A stretch of 64,000 bases of DNA from Sinomonas notoginsengisoli. GTDB lineage: Bacteria > Actinomycetota > Actinomycetes > Actinomycetales > Micrococcaceae. Positions 25,872 through 37,102 of this stretch are shown in pieces. Below the pieces are notes generated by a model. It was not told the DNA's origin. It worked only from the letters and a program-made list of their open reading frames with translations, and ran no database searches. The stretch lies in assembly GCF_021554725.1 (NCBI RefSeq), contig NZ_JAIZDP010000001.1:1-64000 (forward strand), in the 5' to 3' direction. Both the position numbers and the translations under genes were made by a program. Every line of letters begins with the position of its first letter. Position 1 is the first letter of the stretch.

Positions 25872-27587
25872 ATGAAGGTTAATGTGAGCGAGCAGCCCAT
25901 GCCCACGGGCAGGAGCGTGTCCCCAGCGGGTGCGCAGCAGGACAGTCGGCCCCCTTTTCGGCCAGCACACGTGGAGCCCGTGCCCCTCACGGAGATTGCC
26001 GAGATTCTCGGACTCCCGGCGGAGGGGCTCAAGGATGCCTCGCCCATCACCGGGACCAGTCTGGACTCCCGCGCCATCGCCCCCGGCGACCTCTACTTCG
26101 CCCTGCCCGGCGCGTCCCGGCACGGAGCCGACTTCGCACTCCAGGCCGTCGATGCGGGCGCCACAGCTGTTCTGACCGATCACGACGGCGCACAGCGGAT
26201 CGCGCACTCGGAGACCCTCTCGGGGGTTCCCGTCCTCGTCCTGGACAGTCCCCGCCGGGCTGTAGGCCCGGTGTCCGCGCTCGTCTACGGGACTCGTCCC
26301 GGCGCGCCTGGCGCCCCCGTGCTGGTGGGTGTCACCGGCACGAACGGCAAGACCACCACGACGTACTTCACCAACTCTCTTCTGAGCGCTCTCGGGCACC
26401 GCACGGGCCTCATCGGCACGATCGAGATCTCGGCAGGCGGCGAGCGGCTTCCCAGCAAGCTCACGACCCCTGAGTCAACTGACGTGCACGCGCTCCTCGC
26501 GCTCATGCGCGAGCAGGGAGTCACGGCTGCCTCGATGGAGGTCTCTTCGCACGCCATCGAGTTCGGACGCGTGGACGGAGTCCGGTATGACGCGGTGGGG
26601 TTCAGCAATCTCACCCAGGACCACCTCGATCTCCACGGCACGATGGAGGAGTACTACGCCGTCAAGGCGCGGCTCTTCACTCCGGAGCGGGCCGCGCGCG
26701 GTGTCGTGACGGTGGACGATGCGTGGGGTCGCCGTCTCGCCGCCGAGGCCAAGATCCCGATCGACTCGCTGGCCAGCGTCCCTGCGGGCGGCGCAGATGG
26801 CGCCCCGGACGCCGACTGGACTGTCGGCGCGAGGACGCCCTCGGGCATCGGCACCGCTTTCGAGCTGCGACACCGGGACGGCGCCGTGCTGCGCGTGCGC
26901 TCCGGCCTGCCGGGCGCATTCAACGTTGCCAATGCGGCTCTCGCCACACTGCTCGTCGTTGCGGCCGGGGCGCCGCTGGACGCCGTCCAGGAGGCGCTCG
27001 ATGCGGCGGACCCCTTCACGGTCGAGGTGCCCGGACGCATGCAGCTGGTCGGCACCGCGCCGACTGCGATCGTGGACTTCGCCCACAACGCTGATGCCCT
27101 CGAGCGTGCCCTCGAGGCTGTGCGGCCGGTGGACGGGAGCGGACGGCTGATCGTCGTGTTCGGTGCGACCGGGCAGCGGGACGCCGGGAAGCGGCCCATC
27201 ATGGGGGCGGTAGCGGTCCGTGGCGCGGATGTCGTCGTCGTGACCGATGACGATCCGCACGACGAGGAAGCGGCCGGGATCAGGGCGGAGGTGATCGCGG
27301 GAGCCCGCGGGGAGGATGCCGATCTCGGCCTCCGGCGTCGGATCGACGAGGTGGCCCCACGGGCCGCAGCGATCCGGCACGCCGTGGCTCTGGCGGAGCC
27401 CGCTGACGTGATCCTCGTGGCAGGACGGGGACACGAGGTGGTCCAAGAGGTCAAGGGCGTCAACATCGCTCTCGACGACCGTCTCGAGTTGGCCGCGGCG
27501 CTTTCTGCGCAAGGCTTCCCGGTGGTTGGACCGGCGCCAGGATTCTCACCCCAGGGCGGAAACGCACTAGAGTCCGATGCGCAATGA
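25872..27587 (+). CDS. murE: UDP-N-acetylmuramoyl-L-alanyl-D-glutamate ligase (MurE)
   Basis: MurE adds the third amino acid to the cytoplasmic peptidoglycan precursor. It has the Mur ligase P-loop [12 protein letters not shown], the carbamylated-Lys region and the C-terminal domain. The substrate-selecting motif, DNPR in diaminopimelate ligases, reads DDPH here (within VVVVTDDDPHDEEA), so lysine is the more likely substrate, as expected for Micrococcaceae. The ATG at 25872 is favoured; a GTG at 25884, preceded by AAGG, and a longer frame from 25830 are possible. TAGAGT at 25850-25855 may be an internal promoter. It overlaps murF as ATGA. Confidence 0.93.
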   Translation: MKVNVSEQPMPTGRSVSPAGAQQDSRPPFRPAHVEPVPLTEIAEILGLPAEGLKDASPITGTSLDSRAIAPGDLYFALPGASRHGADFALQAVDAGATAVLTDHDGAQRIAHSETLSGVPVLVLDSPRRAVGPVSALVYGTRPGAPGAPVLVGVTGTNGKTTTTYFTNSLLSALGHRTGLIGTIEISAGGERLPSKLTTPESTDVHALLALMREQGVTAASMEVSSHAIEFGRVDGVRYDAVGFSNLTQDHLDLHGTMEEYYAVKARLFTPERAARGVVTVDDAWGRRLAAEAKIPIDSLASVPAGGADGAPDADWTVGARTPSGIGTAFELRHRDGAVLRVRSGLPGAFNVANAALATLLVVAAGAPLDAVQEALDAADPFTVEVPGRMQLVGTAPTAIVDFAHNADALERALEAVRPVDGSGRLIVVFGATGQRDAGKRPIMGAVAVRGADVVVVTDDDPHDEEAAGIRAEVIAGARGEDADLGLRRRIDEVAPRAAAIRHAVALAEPADVILVAGRGHEVVQEVKGVNIALDDRLELAAALSAQGFPVVGPAPGFSPQGGNALESDAQ

Positions 27588-29101
27588 TTGACTTCACAGC
27601 GGCGCAGATCGCCGAGATCACGGGCGGGCGCCTCGTGGCAGACCCAGCCATCGTTCCCTCCACCGTCGTCACGGACTCGCGCGAGGCAGTCCCTGGTTCT
27701 CTCTACGTGGCCAAGCCCGGGGAGCATGCCGACGGCCACGCGTATGTCGGGGCAGCCTTCGCGGCCGGGGCGGTCCTCGCGCTGTGCGAGCGCGAGGTCA
27801 CGGACGACGCCGGCGCGGTCGTTCCCTGCGTCGTCGTGCCGGACGCCGTGCTCGCCATGGGGGCCCTTGCGAAGGCCGCCGTGGCCCGGATCCGGGCTGC
27901 GCGTGCCGAGCGCGGCGAAGAGTTCACTGTGGTGGGAATCACGGGCTCGGCCGGCAAGACGACGACGAAGGACCTGCTCGCGGGTGTCTTCCGCTCGACC
28001 CCGGCCGGCTCCGCGACGCCCGCCGCGACGGTTGCGCCTCAGGGTTCGTACAACGGCGAGGTCGGTGTCCCCCTGACGGTTTTCCAGGCCGAGGAGTCCA
28101 CTCGGTTCCTCGTGATCGAGATGGGTGCGACGGGCATCGGACACATTCAGTACCTCGCCGACATGGTGAAGCCGGACATTGGCGTCGTGCTGTTCGTGGG
28201 GACCGCGCACGCCGGTGAGTTCGGCGGCGTCGAGAACATTGCCAAGGCCAAGGGCGAGCTGGTCGAGGCGCTCGCGCCCGAGGGGACCGCCGTGATCAAC
28301 ATCGACGATCCGCGGGTAAGGGCCATGGAGACGCGGACGCGTGCCAACCTCGCGTTCTTCACCGCCCAGGCAGCCGGCGGGAACGAGGACCGCACTGCAG
28401 AATTCGCGCGCAGAGGGCTGGTCGTCGCGGCACAGGGGGCGACCGTCGACGCAGCCGGGTCGCCCGTGTTCGATCTGGTCGTCGGCGCCGAGGCGCCGGT
28501 CCACGTGCGGAGCCGCCTCGTCGGCATTCACCACACCTCCAACCTCTTGGCGGCGGCCGCGGCGGCGTATGCTGCAGGCGTCCCCGCCGCCCGGATTGCC
28601 GCGTCCCTCTCCTCTCAGGGGCCGAGCAGCCGGTGGCGCATGCAGCGCACCGAGCGTGCCGACGGCGTGACGGTCATCAATGATGCGTACAACGCCAATC
28701 CGGAGTCGATGCGTGCCGCCCTCCAGACACTCGCGGACCTCGGCCGCGGTAGGCGCACGTGGGCCGTCCTAGGCGCGATGCTCGAGCTCGGCGACGAGTC
28801 GATCCCGGCCCACATAGCGGTCGGTACCCTCGTGGTGCGGCTCAACATCGACCGGCTGGTGGTGGTGGGGCGGGAAGCGCGCCCCCTCTACGTCGCCGCG
28901 GTCAACGAGGGCTCGTGGGGCAACGAGACGACCTTCGTCGAGGACGCCGAGGCCGCATACGCGCTGCTGGAGAAGGAGCTCGAGCCGGGCGACCTCGTCC
29001 TCGTCAAATCATCGAACGGAGTGGGTCTGGGCCTTCTCGGCGATCGGATAGCATTGGCGCAGCAGACGGCCCGGCCCACCGACGTCCAGGAACGGAGCTG
29101 A
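27584..29101 (+). CDS. murF: UDP-N-acetylmuramoyl-tripeptide--D-alanyl-D-alanine ligase
   Basis: MurF adds D-Ala-D-Ala to complete the cytoplasmic pentapeptide precursor. It has the P-loop [15 protein letters not shown] near residue 122, the [14 protein letters not shown] region, the [10 protein letters not shown] motif and [11 protein letters not shown]. The length of 505 residues is normal. The ATG overlaps the murE stop by four bases, implying translational coupling, and mraY follows after one base. Confidence 0.96.
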   Translation: MIDFTAAQIAEITGGRLVADPAIVPSTVVTDSREAVPGSLYVAKPGEHADGHAYVGAAFAAGAVLALCEREVTDDAGAVVPCVVVPDAVLAMGALAKAAVARIRAARAERGEEFTVVGITGSAGKTTTKDLLAGVFRSTPAGSATPAATVAPQGSYNGEVGVPLTVFQAEESTRFLVIEMGATGIGHIQYLADMVKPDIGVVLFVGTAHAGEFGGVENIAKAKGELVEALAPEGTAVINIDDPRVRAMETRTRANLAFFTAQAAGGNEDRTAEFARRGLVVAAQGATVDAAGSPVFDLVVGAEAPVHVRSRLVGIHHTSNLLAAAAAAYAAGVPAARIAASLSSQGPSSRWRMQRTERADGVTVINDAYNANPESMRAALQTLADLGRGRRTWAVLGAMLELGDESIPAHIAVGTLVVRLNIDRLVVVGREARPLYVAAVNEGSWGNETTFVEDAEAAYALLEKELEPGDLVLVKSSNGVGLGLLGDRIALAQQTARPTDVQERS

Positions 29102-29102
29102 C

Positions 29103-30212
29103 GTGATCGCACTGCTGATCGGCGGTGGCCTCGCGCTCGTGTTCGGGCTCGTCGGCACACCGCTCTTCATCCGTCTGCTCGTCCGCAAGGGCTATGGGCA
29201 ATTCATCCGCGACGATGGGCCCACCACGCACCACACCAAACGCGGCACACCCACCATGGGCGGGACCGTGTTCGTCCTGGCATCGGTGGTCGCGTACTAC
29301 ATCACACACCTCATCCTGTGGCTCGCGAACCCGGCCTCGACCGGGCCGTCGGCCTCCGCCGCGCTCCTGCTGTTCCTCATGGTGGGGATGGGGCTGGTCG
29401 GCTTCCTGGACGACTTCATCAAGATCTCCAAGCAGCGAAGCCTCGGCCTGAGTGCCCGCGCCAAACTCATCGGCCAGGGCCTGGTCGGGATCGTCTTCGC
29501 GGTCCTGGCGCTCCAGTTCCCCGACAGGCGGGACCTCACGCCCGCGTCGACCCACATCTCGTTCCTGCGGGACGTCCCCTGGCTCGACCTCGCCTTCGGT
29601 GGAACCGTGCTGGGAGCGATTCTGTTCGTCTTCTGGTCCAACATCATCGTGACGGCTGCCAGCAACGGCGTGAACCTTACGGACGGGCTGGACGGGCTTG
29701 CTGCCGGCGCGTCAATTATGGTGTTTGGGGCATATACACTGATCGGCATCTGGCAGAGCAACCAGTCGTGCGGTTCGGCGCGGGTGATCGGATCCGTCTG
29801 CTACGAGACCCGTGATCCGCTTGACCTCGCGCTTCTCGCGGCCATCATGAGCTCGGCCCTTGTGGGGTTCCTGTGGTGGAATACGTCTCCAGCCAAGATC
29901 TTCATGGGGGATACCGGGTCGCTTGCCATCGGCGCGGCCATCGCAGGCTTCGCGATCCTGTCCCGTACAGAAATGCTTCTCGTGATCATCGGCGGCCTGT
30001 TCATGATCATCACCCTGTCGGTGATCCTCCAGGTCGGCTACTTCAAGGCCACCAAGGGCAAGCGGCTGTTCAAGATGGCGCCGCTCCAGCACCACTTCGA
30101 GCTCAAGGGCTGGGCCGAGGTGACCGTGGTGGTCCGCTTCTGGATTCTCGCCGGGCTCTGCGTCGCAGGGGGTCTGGCCGTCTTCTACGCAGAGTGGGTG
30201 GCAGGACTGTGA
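29103..30212 (+). CDS. mraY: phospho-N-acetylmuramoyl-pentapeptide transferase
   Basis: MraY transfers phospho-MurNAc-pentapeptide to undecaprenyl phosphate, making lipid I. About ten transmembrane helices are apparent. The motifs [32 protein letters not shown] and the late [12 protein letters not shown] are diagnostic. The GTG start at 29103 follows GGAG. The stop overlaps the murD GTG as GTGA. Confidence 0.97.
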   Translation: MIALLIGGGLALVFGLVGTPLFIRLLVRKGYGQFIRDDGPTTHHTKRGTPTMGGTVFVLASVVAYYITHLILWLANPASTGPSASAALLLFLMVGMGLVGFLDDFIKISKQRSLGLSARAKLIGQGLVGIVFAVLALQFPDRRDLTPASTHISFLRDVPWLDLAFGGTVLGAILFVFWSNIIVTAASNGVNLTDGLDGLAAGASIMVFGAYTLIGIWQSNQSCGSARVIGSVCYETRDPLDLALLAAIMSSALVGFLWWNTSPAKIFMGDTGSLAIGAAIAGFAILSRTEMLLVIIGGLFMIITLSVILQVGYFKATKGKRLFKMAPLQHHFELKGWAEVTVVVRFWILAGLCVAGGLAVFYAEWVAGL

Positions 30213-31750
30213 TCGGTAAACCGTCGTCAACGTCGGCCGAAACGGCCGCACGCCTCGCTTCGCTGACCTCGTGGGACGCGGACTGGTCGGGCCTGCGGGT
30301 TGTTGTTGCCGGTATCGGTGTCTCTGGGTTCGCGGCCGCGGATACGCTCATCGAGCTGGGCGCGAGTGTCGTCGTCGTCGACGCCTCGGTGACCGAGCGC
30401 ACTGAGGCCCAGGCGGAAACGCTGCGGATCGTGGGCGCCGAAGACGTCCTTCTCGGCACCGGGGCGGTCGAGCGCCTCCCGACGGTCGACGGCGCGCAGC
30501 CGGAACTCGTCGTGACCTCGCCCGGGTGGCGTCCCGACCAGGCGCTGCTCGCCGAAGCTGCCCGCCGCGACATCGACATCTGGGGCGACGTCGAGCTGGC
30601 ATGGCGCCTGCGGAACCGCCGGGGGAAGAAGACGGCCGACTGGCTGACCATCACAGGAACCAACGGCAAGACCACCACGGTGGGCATGGCCGAGTCGATG
30701 CTCCGAGCGGCAGGGCTGAAGGCCGCCGCGGTGGGCAACGTCGGCAAGCCCATCCTCGACGCGATTCGCGAACCCGTCGAGTACGACGTCTTCGCCGTGG
30801 AACTGTCGAGCTTCCAGCTCCACTGGGAAAACTCCCTCTCGCCCGTCGCCTCGGTGGTCCTGAATGTGGCTGAAGACCACGTCGACTGGCACGGCTCCTA
30901 CGAGAGCTACCTCGCAGACAAGGCCAAGGTGTATGCGAAGACCCAGAAGGCATGCATCTTCAACGCCGACCAGATCGAGACAGAGCGGATGGTCGAGGAC
31001 GCAGATGTCGTCGAGGGATGCCGGGCGATCGGCTTCACCACAGGGGTCCCTGCGGTGAGCATGCTGGGCGTCGTCGAGGGAATGCTGGTGGATCGGGCGT
31101 TCATCGACGAGCGCCGCAGCCACGCTGCCGAGCTCGCCTCGCTGGGCGACCTCGGTGCCATGGCCCCACGTCACATGGTGGCCAACGCCCTCGCCGCGGC
31201 GGCGCTCGTCCGCGCGTACGGGGTGGAGCCGGCAGCCGTCAAGGCGGGTCTGCAGGCATTCCTCCCTGGTGACCACCGCATCCAGGCAGTGGCAACGGTG
31301 GGGGGAGTCGCCTGGGTCAACGACTCGAAGGCGACCAACCCGCATGCGGCCTCGGCTTCCCTGGCTGCGTTCGAGCATGTCGTGTGGATTGCCGGTGGGC
31401 TCTCGAAGGGGGTCGCCTACGATCAGCTCGTCGCCGACCACGCGAGGCGGCTGCGCGCCGTCGTGCTCATCGGGCGAGACAGCTCGGAGCTCGCGGCAGC
31501 GCTCAGACGACACGCGCCGAATGTCCCCGTCTTCCCCGTTGAGCCGGGTCAGACTGGTCAGAAGCGCCCCGGCGACGAGGTCATGGCCAACGCCGTGCAG
31601 CTTGCCGCCGCGCACGCGGAGCCGGGCGACGTGGTGCTGATGGCGCCCGCCGCGGCGTCGATGGACCAGTTCGACTCCTACGCCCACCGGGGAACAGCCT
31701 TCATCGACGCGGTACGGGCACTGGCAGCGAAGGGGACGAGCGAGGAGTAG
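30209..31750 (+). CDS. murD: UDP-N-acetylmuramoyl-L-alanine--D-glutamate ligase
   Basis: MurD adds D-glutamate to UDP-MurNAc-L-Ala. It has an N-terminal Rossmann-like domain ([17 protein letters not shown]), the P-loop TGTNGKTTT near residue 147, ELSSFQL, and the C-terminal [12 protein letters not shown] motif. The GTG at 30209 overlaps the mraY stop. A longer open frame upstream lies inside mraY and is not coding. Length is 513 residues. Confidence 0.96.
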   Translation: MIGKPSSTSAETAARLASLTSWDADWSGLRVVVAGIGVSGFAAADTLIELGASVVVVDASVTERTEAQAETLRIVGAEDVLLGTGAVERLPTVDGAQPELVVTSPGWRPDQALLAEAARRDIDIWGDVELAWRLRNRRGKKTADWLTITGTNGKTTTVGMAESMLRAAGLKAAAVGNVGKPILDAIREPVEYDVFAVELSSFQLHWENSLSPVASVVLNVAEDHVDWHGSYESYLADKAKVYAKTQKACIFNADQIETERMVEDADVVEGCRAIGFTTGVPAVSMLGVVEGMLVDRAFIDERRSHAAELASLGDLGAMAPRHMVANALAAAALVRAYGVEPAAVKAGLQAFLPGDHRIQAVATVGGVAWVNDSKATNPHAASASLAAFEHVVWIAGGLSKGVAYDQLVADHARRLRAVVLIGRDSSELAAALRRHAPNVPVFPVEPGQTGQKRPGDEVMANAVQLAAAHAEPGDVVLMAPAAASMDQFDSYAHRGTAFIDAVRALAAKGTSEE

Positions 31751-31752
31751 AC

Positions 31753-33102
31753 ATGGCCAGCACGGTGCAGCGGACGCCACCGGCCCCCTCGCGAGCACTG
31801 GCAGGCCTCTGGCGCCGGGTCGTCCGTACCGACTCCGCGAGCAGCGGCACGAGCTACTACCTCATCCTCGGCGCGACCCTCGCGCTGACCGCCATCGGCA
31901 TCATGATGGTCCTCTCCGCGTCGAGCGTGGAGAGCATCGCCGCCGGAGACAGCCCCTACACTGGCGCACTCAAACAGGCCCTGTTCGGCATCGCGGGCCT
32001 GACAGGGATGCTGGTTCTCTCGAGGATCAACGTCCGTTGGCTCAAACGCCTCGCGTGGCCCGGGATCACCGCGACCCTCGTCCTGCTCGTCCTCGTCCAG
32101 CTCATCGGCAAGCGAGTCCTCGGCAACAGGAACTGGATCGAGGTAGCGGGATTCAGCCTCCAGCCGTCTGAGTTCGCGAAGCTACTCCTCGCCCTGTGGA
32201 TGGCGACCATCCTGAACAAGAAGGCCAACCTCCTTGACAATTGGGTCCATGCGCTCATCCCGGTGGTGCCGGTAGGCCTCGGTGTGGCCGGACTCGTCAT
32301 CTGGGGACACGATCTCGGCACCACGCTCGTGGTCCTGCTCATCGTGGTGGCCGCACTGTTCTACGCGGGGGTACCCACCAAGCTGTTCGTCACGGCGGGC
32401 GTTCTCCTCTCCATCGGTGCCATCGGGTTTGCCGTCGCGAGCCCCAACCGGATGTGCCGCATCTACACCTGGATGGGGCAGGATCCGGATTTCTGCAGGG
32501 CTGATGGCGGCGACTTCACGTATCAGGTGCAGAACGGGATGTTCGGGCTTGCCTCGGGCGGCTGGTTCGGTGTTGGCCTCGGGCAGAGCCGGCAGAAGTA
32601 CAGTTGGCTTCCCGAGGCGCAGAACGACTTCATCTTCGCGGTGCTGGGCGAAGAGCTCGGGCTGTTCGGCACGCTCCTTGTGCTCGCGCTGTTCGCGGTC
32701 CTGGCAGTGGCCGTTTTCCGCGTCGTCTCCCGTCAGGCCGAGTTGTTCCCGCGCGTCCTCGGCGGCACCATCATGGCGTGGATCCTCGGTCAGGCCGCGA
32801 TCAACATGGCGATGGTCACCGGCATCGCCCCCGTTATCGGAGTTCCGCTGCCGTTCATCTCCTCCGGCGGTTCCGCCCTCGTCAGCTGCCTCTGCGCCAT
32901 CGGCGTAGTGTTGTCCCTGGCCCGTGAAGACATGCGTCCCGTGAGGACAGCGCGTGCGAGGGACGCCAAGACGAAAGCCCCATCCCGGGGGAGCGGCGCG
33001 CCAAGGCGCCGTCCCCGGGCCAAGGCCGCGAAGCCTGAGCCCACCCGGGGCAAGGGCCGCGGAGCCACAGTGAACCAAGGCAAGCGGAAGGCCAGCACCT
33101 AG
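31753..33102 (+). CDS. ftsW: peptidoglycan glycosyltransferase FtsW (SEDS family)
   Basis: This multispanning membrane protein polymerises lipid II at the septum together with FtsI. It has about ten transmembrane segments, [48 protein letters not shown] and the [10 protein letters not shown] signature near the end. The cytoplasmic C-terminal tail (about 55 residues) is very Arg/Lys/Pro-rich. The gene starts 2 bases after murD. Confidence 0.95.
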   Translation: MASTVQRTPPAPSRALAGLWRRVVRTDSASSGTSYYLILGATLALTAIGIMMVLSASSVESIAAGDSPYTGALKQALFGIAGLTGMLVLSRINVRWLKRLAWPGITATLVLLVLVQLIGKRVLGNRNWIEVAGFSLQPSEFAKLLLALWMATILNKKANLLDNWVHALIPVVPVGLGVAGLVIWGHDLGTTLVVLLIVVAALFYAGVPTKLFVTAGVLLSIGAIGFAVASPNRMCRIYTWMGQDPDFCRADGGDFTYQVQNGMFGLASGGWFGVGLGQSRQKYSWLPEAQNDFIFAVLGEELGLFGTLLVLALFAVLAVAVFRVVSRQAELFPRVLGGTIMAWILGQAAINMAMVTGIAPVIGVPLPFISSGGSALVSCLCAIGVVLSLAREDMRPVRTARARDAKTKAPSRGSGAPRRRPRAKAAKPEPTRGKGRGATVNQGKRKAST

Positions 33103-33104
33103 TC

Positions 33105-34259
33105 ATGCTCCACGAGGATCCCGCAGGGACCCCCGCCCCTGTGCCCCCGCTGTCCGTCGTCCTCGCGGGCGGCGGCACGGCCGGACACATCAGCCCGCTC
33201 CTCGCGATCGCCCGTGCCGTTCTCGAGACGGCCCCCGAGGCCAGGATCCTCGCGGTGGGCACGGCGAGTGGAATGGAGACCCGGCTCGTCCCCGACGCGG
33301 GCTTCAGGCTCGCCGTCATCGACCGCGTGCCCCTTCCCCGCAAGCCCACCCCCGACCTGTTCCGCCTGCCTGCGCGGTTCGTGAACGCCGTGAGGCAGTC
33401 GGAAGCGATCCTTGACTCGGCGGCCGCGGACGTCCTCGTCGGCGTCGGCGGCTACGTGTGCACGCCCATGTACCTCGCTGCCCGGCGGCGGGGAGTACCG
33501 ATCGTAATCCACGAGGCCAACACTCGCGCCGGGCTCGCCAACCGCGTCGGTGCACTCTTCACCAAGCGGGTCGGCAAGGCGTTCCCGGATACCAGGCTGC
33601 GGCACTCGCGCCTTGTAGGCATGCCCATGCGCCGGGAAATCACGGCCCTCGACCGCGGCACCGCGCGCCGGGATGCCTGCGCGCGCCTGGGCCTCGACCC
33701 CGACACGACCACCTTGGTCGTCACCGGCGGCTCGCTCGGTGCTGCGAGCCTGAACCGCACGATCACCGCGTCTCTTGAGGCACTCGGAAGGGCGGGCGTC
33801 CAGACGCTCCACATCACGGGCCGGGGCAAAGCAGTCACCGGTCCCGAGGGTTTGCCGCTCTCGGCGCCCGGATACCGGCAGGTCGAGTTCGTCGACGGCA
33901 TGGAGTCGGCCTACGCAGCGGCGGACCTCATCCTGTGCCGCTCGGGTGCGGGCACCGTATGCGAGGTGGCCGCCGTTGGGCTGCCCGGGATCTTCGTGCC
34001 GCTTCCCATTGGCAATGGCGAACAGGCGCTCAACGCGCGCGGCCTCGTCGAGGCTGGTGCTGCAATTATGGTCCGGGACGCCGACTTCACGGCCGAGTGG
34101 CTCGCGGCCAACGTCCTGCCGCTCCTCCGAGATCAGGAGCGACTCGCCGAGATGTCCCGCAGAGCCTCGGAACAGGGAGTCCGGGACGCAGACATCCAGA
34201 TGGCCGCTATGGTCATGGGGGCCGCGCAGGGCAGGATCCAGGAGGGAACACGCGCATGA
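33105..34259 (+). CDS. murG: lipid II-forming N-acetylglucosaminyltransferase
   Basis: MurG, a peripheral GT-B glycosyltransferase on the inner face of the membrane, adds GlcNAc to lipid I. It has the N-terminal glycine loop [36 protein letters not shown], the central [10 protein letters not shown] and the donor-binding [24 protein letters not shown]. The ATG is 2 bases after the ftsW stop and its own stop overlaps murC as ATGA. Confidence 0.96.
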   Translation: MLHEDPAGTPAPVPPLSVVLAGGGTAGHISPLLAIARAVLETAPEARILAVGTASGMETRLVPDAGFRLAVIDRVPLPRKPTPDLFRLPARFVNAVRQSEAILDSAAADVLVGVGGYVCTPMYLAARRRGVPIVIHEANTRAGLANRVGALFTKRVGKAFPDTRLRHSRLVGMPMRREITALDRGTARRDACARLGLDPDTTTLVVTGGSLGAASLNRTITASLEALGRAGVQTLHITGRGKAVTGPEGLPLSAPGYRQVEFVDGMESAYAAADLILCRSGAGTVCEVAAVGLPGIFVPLPIGNGEQALNARGLVEAGAAIMVRDADFTAEWLAANVLPLLRDQERLAEMSRRASEQGVRDADIQMAAMVMGAAQGRIQEGTRA

Positions 34260-35704
34260 GCGCCATCGAGCCGCTTCCAGCTGGACTCGCCGAACTCGGC
34301 AGGGTCCATTTCGTGGGGGTCGGCGGTGTCGGCATGTCCGCCGTCGCGCGCGTCCTGCTCGCACGTGGCGTCCCCGTGAGCGGGACAGACGCCAAGGACC
34401 TGCCGGTGATGGCCGATTTGGCCGGGCTGGGCGCTCGGATCGCAGTGGGCTACGCAGCCGTGAACGTGGGCGACGCCGATACGGTGGTCCGCGGCTCCGC
34501 CATCAGGCCGGACAACCCGGAAGTCGTCGAGGCCACCGCCCGCGGCCTGCGGATACTGCACCGCTCAGAGGCGCTCGCCGCCGCGATGGAGGGGGACCGT
34601 GTCATTGCGGTTGCCGGAACGCATGGCAAGACCACCACCACGTCGATGTCCACGTGGATGCTCCGGGGAGCCGGGCTCGACCCCAGCTTCGCCATAGGCG
34701 CCAACGTTCCGGCGCTGGGAGTAAACGCGGCGGCGGGGGAAACCGATGTGTTCGTGGCGGAGGCAGACGAGTCGGATGCCTCGTTCCTCAACTACCGTCC
34801 GTCCACCGAGATCATCACGAACGTCGAGGCCGACCATCTGGACCACTACGGCACGGCAGCGGCCGTCCACGCCGCCTTCGATGCGTTCGCTGCGCTCCTC
34901 CCGCCGGAGGGGCTCCTGCTCGCCTGCGCTGACGATCCGGGCGCGCGCGGCGTCGCGGAGAGGCTCGGCAAGCGCGAGAATGCGCCGCGCGTGCTTCTCT
35001 ACGGCACCGCTGCCGACGCCGATGTACGGGTCCGCTTCGACCCTTCCGGATCTGAACTCATGTGGGCGGGACGCAGCTACCCCCTCCATCTGCAGGTGCC
35101 CGGACTGCACAATGCGCTCAACGCCGCCGCTGCCTTCGCGGCCGCGGTCGATGCCGGCGCCGACCCCGAGCGCGCCGCCGAGTCCATGGCAGACTTCTCC
35201 GGGGCGGCCAGACGTTTTGAATTCAAGGGCGAGGTGGACGGCGTCCGCGTGTTCGACGACTACGCCCACCATCCCACCGAGGTGCGCGCCGCGCTCGCCG
35301 CCGCCCGCGCCGTCGCCGGCGGCCACCACGTCCATGTGCTCTTCCAGCCGCACCTGTTCTCCCGCACGCGGGAGTTCGCGGCAGAGTTTGCCCAGGCTCT
35401 CGCAGAGGCAGACACGGTCCGAGTCATGGACATCTACCCTGCCCGTGAGGATCCGATTCCCGGCGTCACGAGCGAGCTAGTCACCGCGAACCTTCCGTCC
35501 GGCGCCTACGCGCCGAGCCCGGCCGCCGCGGTCGCCGACCTCGCTGACGCCGCTCGTTCCGGAGACATCATCCTGACCGTGGGCGCCGGGGACGTCACGT
35601 TCGAGGGGGCCGCGATCCTCGCTGTGCTCGGCACGCGTTCTGCCGAGGCTGCCTCCTCCGAGCCATTGGCACCCTTCGCATCCGAGGCCCCGCATGACTC
35701 CTAG
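34256..35704 (+). CDS. murC: UDP-N-acetylmuramate--L-alanine ligase
   Basis: MurC starts the peptide stem by adding L-Ala to UDP-MurNAc. It shows [12 protein letters not shown] at the N-terminus, the P-loop [10 protein letters not shown] near residue 121, [20 protein letters not shown] and [10 protein letters not shown]. Length is 482 residues. The ATG at 34256 overlaps the murG stop, and a longer frame upstream lies inside murG. Its 3' end overlaps the ftsQ gene by 11 bases. Confidence 0.96.
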   Translation: MSAIEPLPAGLAELGRVHFVGVGGVGMSAVARVLLARGVPVSGTDAKDLPVMADLAGLGARIAVGYAAVNVGDADTVVRGSAIRPDNPEVVEATARGLRILHRSEALAAAMEGDRVIAVAGTHGKTTTTSMSTWMLRGAGLDPSFAIGANVPALGVNAAAGETDVFVAEADESDASFLNYRPSTEIITNVEADHLDHYGTAAAVHAAFDAFAALLPPEGLLLACADDPGARGVAERLGKRENAPRVLLYGTAADADVRVRFDPSGSELMWAGRSYPLHLQVPGLHNALNAAAAFAAAVDAGADPERAAESMADFSGAARRFEFKGEVDGVRVFDDYAHHPTEVRAALAAARAVAGGHHVHVLFQPHLFSRTREFAAEFAQALAEADTVRVMDIYPAREDPIPGVTSELVTANLPSGAYAPSPAAAVADLADAARSGDIILTVGAGDVTFEGAAILAVLGTRSAEAASSEPLAPFASEAPHDS

Positions 35705-36866
35705 CGGACGCGTGCCCCGAGTGCCGAGGGTTCCTCGGCCAATGCGCCCTGAGCGGGCATCGGACCAGGACGCACGGGCTGGATCCCACCCAGCCGCCGA
35801 GCCCATGGCCGGAAGGCCCACGATTGACCGACGTGGGCCGACACACCACGGTGCCGTGGAGGCGCTGGAAGAGCGCGGCACCTCCGAACCCTCAGCTGCC
35901 CCGCGCGACCCCTTGTCCTCGCAGGCGGAAGGGCGCATCACGGTCCGCGACACGGCGAAGGTCACGCTCCTGGACCCCGCCCGTGACAGGACGGGGCAGC
36001 AGGAGGCGCCGAACCCGCCGTCGAACTCCACCGAGTCCGGCCGTTCAGAGGGCAAAGCCCACCGGCTCAGAATCCCGTCGTGGAGGCGCAGGGCGCGCAG
36101 GGAGGTCGATGCCGTACCGCGCGGGCCGGGGTCTGCCGATGTACTGGCCTTCCCGGAGCCTCTCGGGCGACGCCGCCGGCGGCGGGTCTTGATCGGTGCG
36201 GCCGTGGCAGTATTGCTCGTCGCAGCCCTCTTCGCGGTACTGCTCTTCACTCGACTCGTCGCGGTGCGGACCATCACCGTCCAGGGCACTCATCTGCTCT
36301 CGGCCCAGAAGGTCGAGTCCGTCCTCGAACCCGTGCGCGGCAAACCCCTCGTGACGGTGGGCAGCGACGAGGTCGCCAGACTTGTGGGGAGGTTCGTGGA
36401 GGTCAAGAGCGCCCGGTCCCGCGCGGTCCCGCCGGACACCCTGGTGGTCCAGATCGTCGAACGCGTTCCCGTAGCTGTGGTCAAGCAGGACGCGAAACTG
36501 CTTGTGGTCGACGGCGACGGAGTGGTGCTCGGCGAGGCGCGCGACACGTCCCAGTACGCGGTGCCTGTGATCGACGGATCCACGACGCCGATGGGCCAGA
36601 CCGTGTTCCGGTCTGTCACGGCGGTACTGGGCGCCCTGCCGGCAGATGTCCTGGGCCGACTCGCCACCGCCTCCGCGCAGTCGGCCGACTCGGTCGAGCT
36701 CAAGCTCTCGGACGGGCGTACCGTCGTGTGGGGCAATGCCGACGAACGAGAGCTCAAAGCCAAGGTGCTCGCGGCGCTCATGAGGGCTGCAGATAATGCC
36801 GAGAAGGGCCAGGCCCCCGTGCGTGTCTTCGACGTGAGCACCCCCCGCCATCCCGTGACCCGGTGA
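35694..36866 (+). CDS. ftsQ: FtsQ/DivIB cell division protein
   Basis: FtsQ is a bitopic divisome scaffold that binds FtsB/FtsL. The first 160 or so residues are charged and Pro-rich, much longer than in Escherichia coli, and probably disordered cytoplasmic sequence. A transmembrane helix near 165-187 is preceded by an Arg cluster. A POTRA domain (VRTITVQGTHLLSAQKVESVL) and the FtsQ domain (VQIVERVPVAVV) follow. The ATG overlaps the murC end by 11 bases. It is the last gene before a 236-base gap ahead of ftsZ. Confidence 0.92.
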   Translation: MTPSGRVPRVPRVPRPMRPERASDQDARAGSHPAAEPMAGRPTIDRRGPTHHGAVEALEERGTSEPSAAPRDPLSSQAEGRITVRDTAKVTLLDPARDRTGQQEAPNPPSNSTESGRSEGKAHRLRIPSWRRRARREVDAVPRGPGSADVLAFPEPLGRRRRRRVLIGAAVAVLLVAALFAVLLFTRLVAVRTITVQGTHLLSAQKVESVLEPVRGKPLVTVGSDEVARLVGRFVEVKSARSRAVPPDTLVVQIVERVPVAVVKQDAKLLVVDGDGVVLGEARDTSQYAVPVIDGSTTPMGQTVFRSVTAVLGALPADVLGRLATASAQSADSVELKLSDGRTVVWGNADERELKAKVLAALMRAADNAEKGQAPVRVFDVSTPRHPVTR

Positions 36867-37009
36867 GTTCGGCATGCCCGACCGGTGTGCCAGATGTGGC
36901 AGAGTGGTGGGGATGATGGAGACAGGATGTACGCACGGCGATGACGCGACACGCCTTGGAGGTCGTTGCACGCCCCGAGGGCGCCCCCTACCGTCTTCCT
37001 AAGAGCTAC

Positions 37010-37046
37010 TTGACATAACTATAACCTTCGACTTGAGGGTTAAGGT
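37010..37046 (+). promoter_or_regulatory. candidate ftsZ promoter region
   Basis: In the gap before ftsZ an A/T-rich patch holds TTGACA at 37010-37015 and the nAnnnT hexamers TAACCT (37022-37027) and TAAGGT (37041-37046). AACCTT and AAGGTT (37023-37047) can also form a small hairpin. No pair has ideal spacing, so the exact promoter is undecided. Confidence 0.35.
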
Positions 37047-37102
37047 TGTGGACTCCGAGCTTCTTGCAGAACCAGCAGGCTTTCGAACAAGGGACACTCA
37101 AC

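Noticed and set aside
37016-37048. A hairpin before ftsZ as a terminator
   Set aside because: The stem is only six base pairs and overlaps promoter-like hexamers, so it is more likely part of the promoter region.
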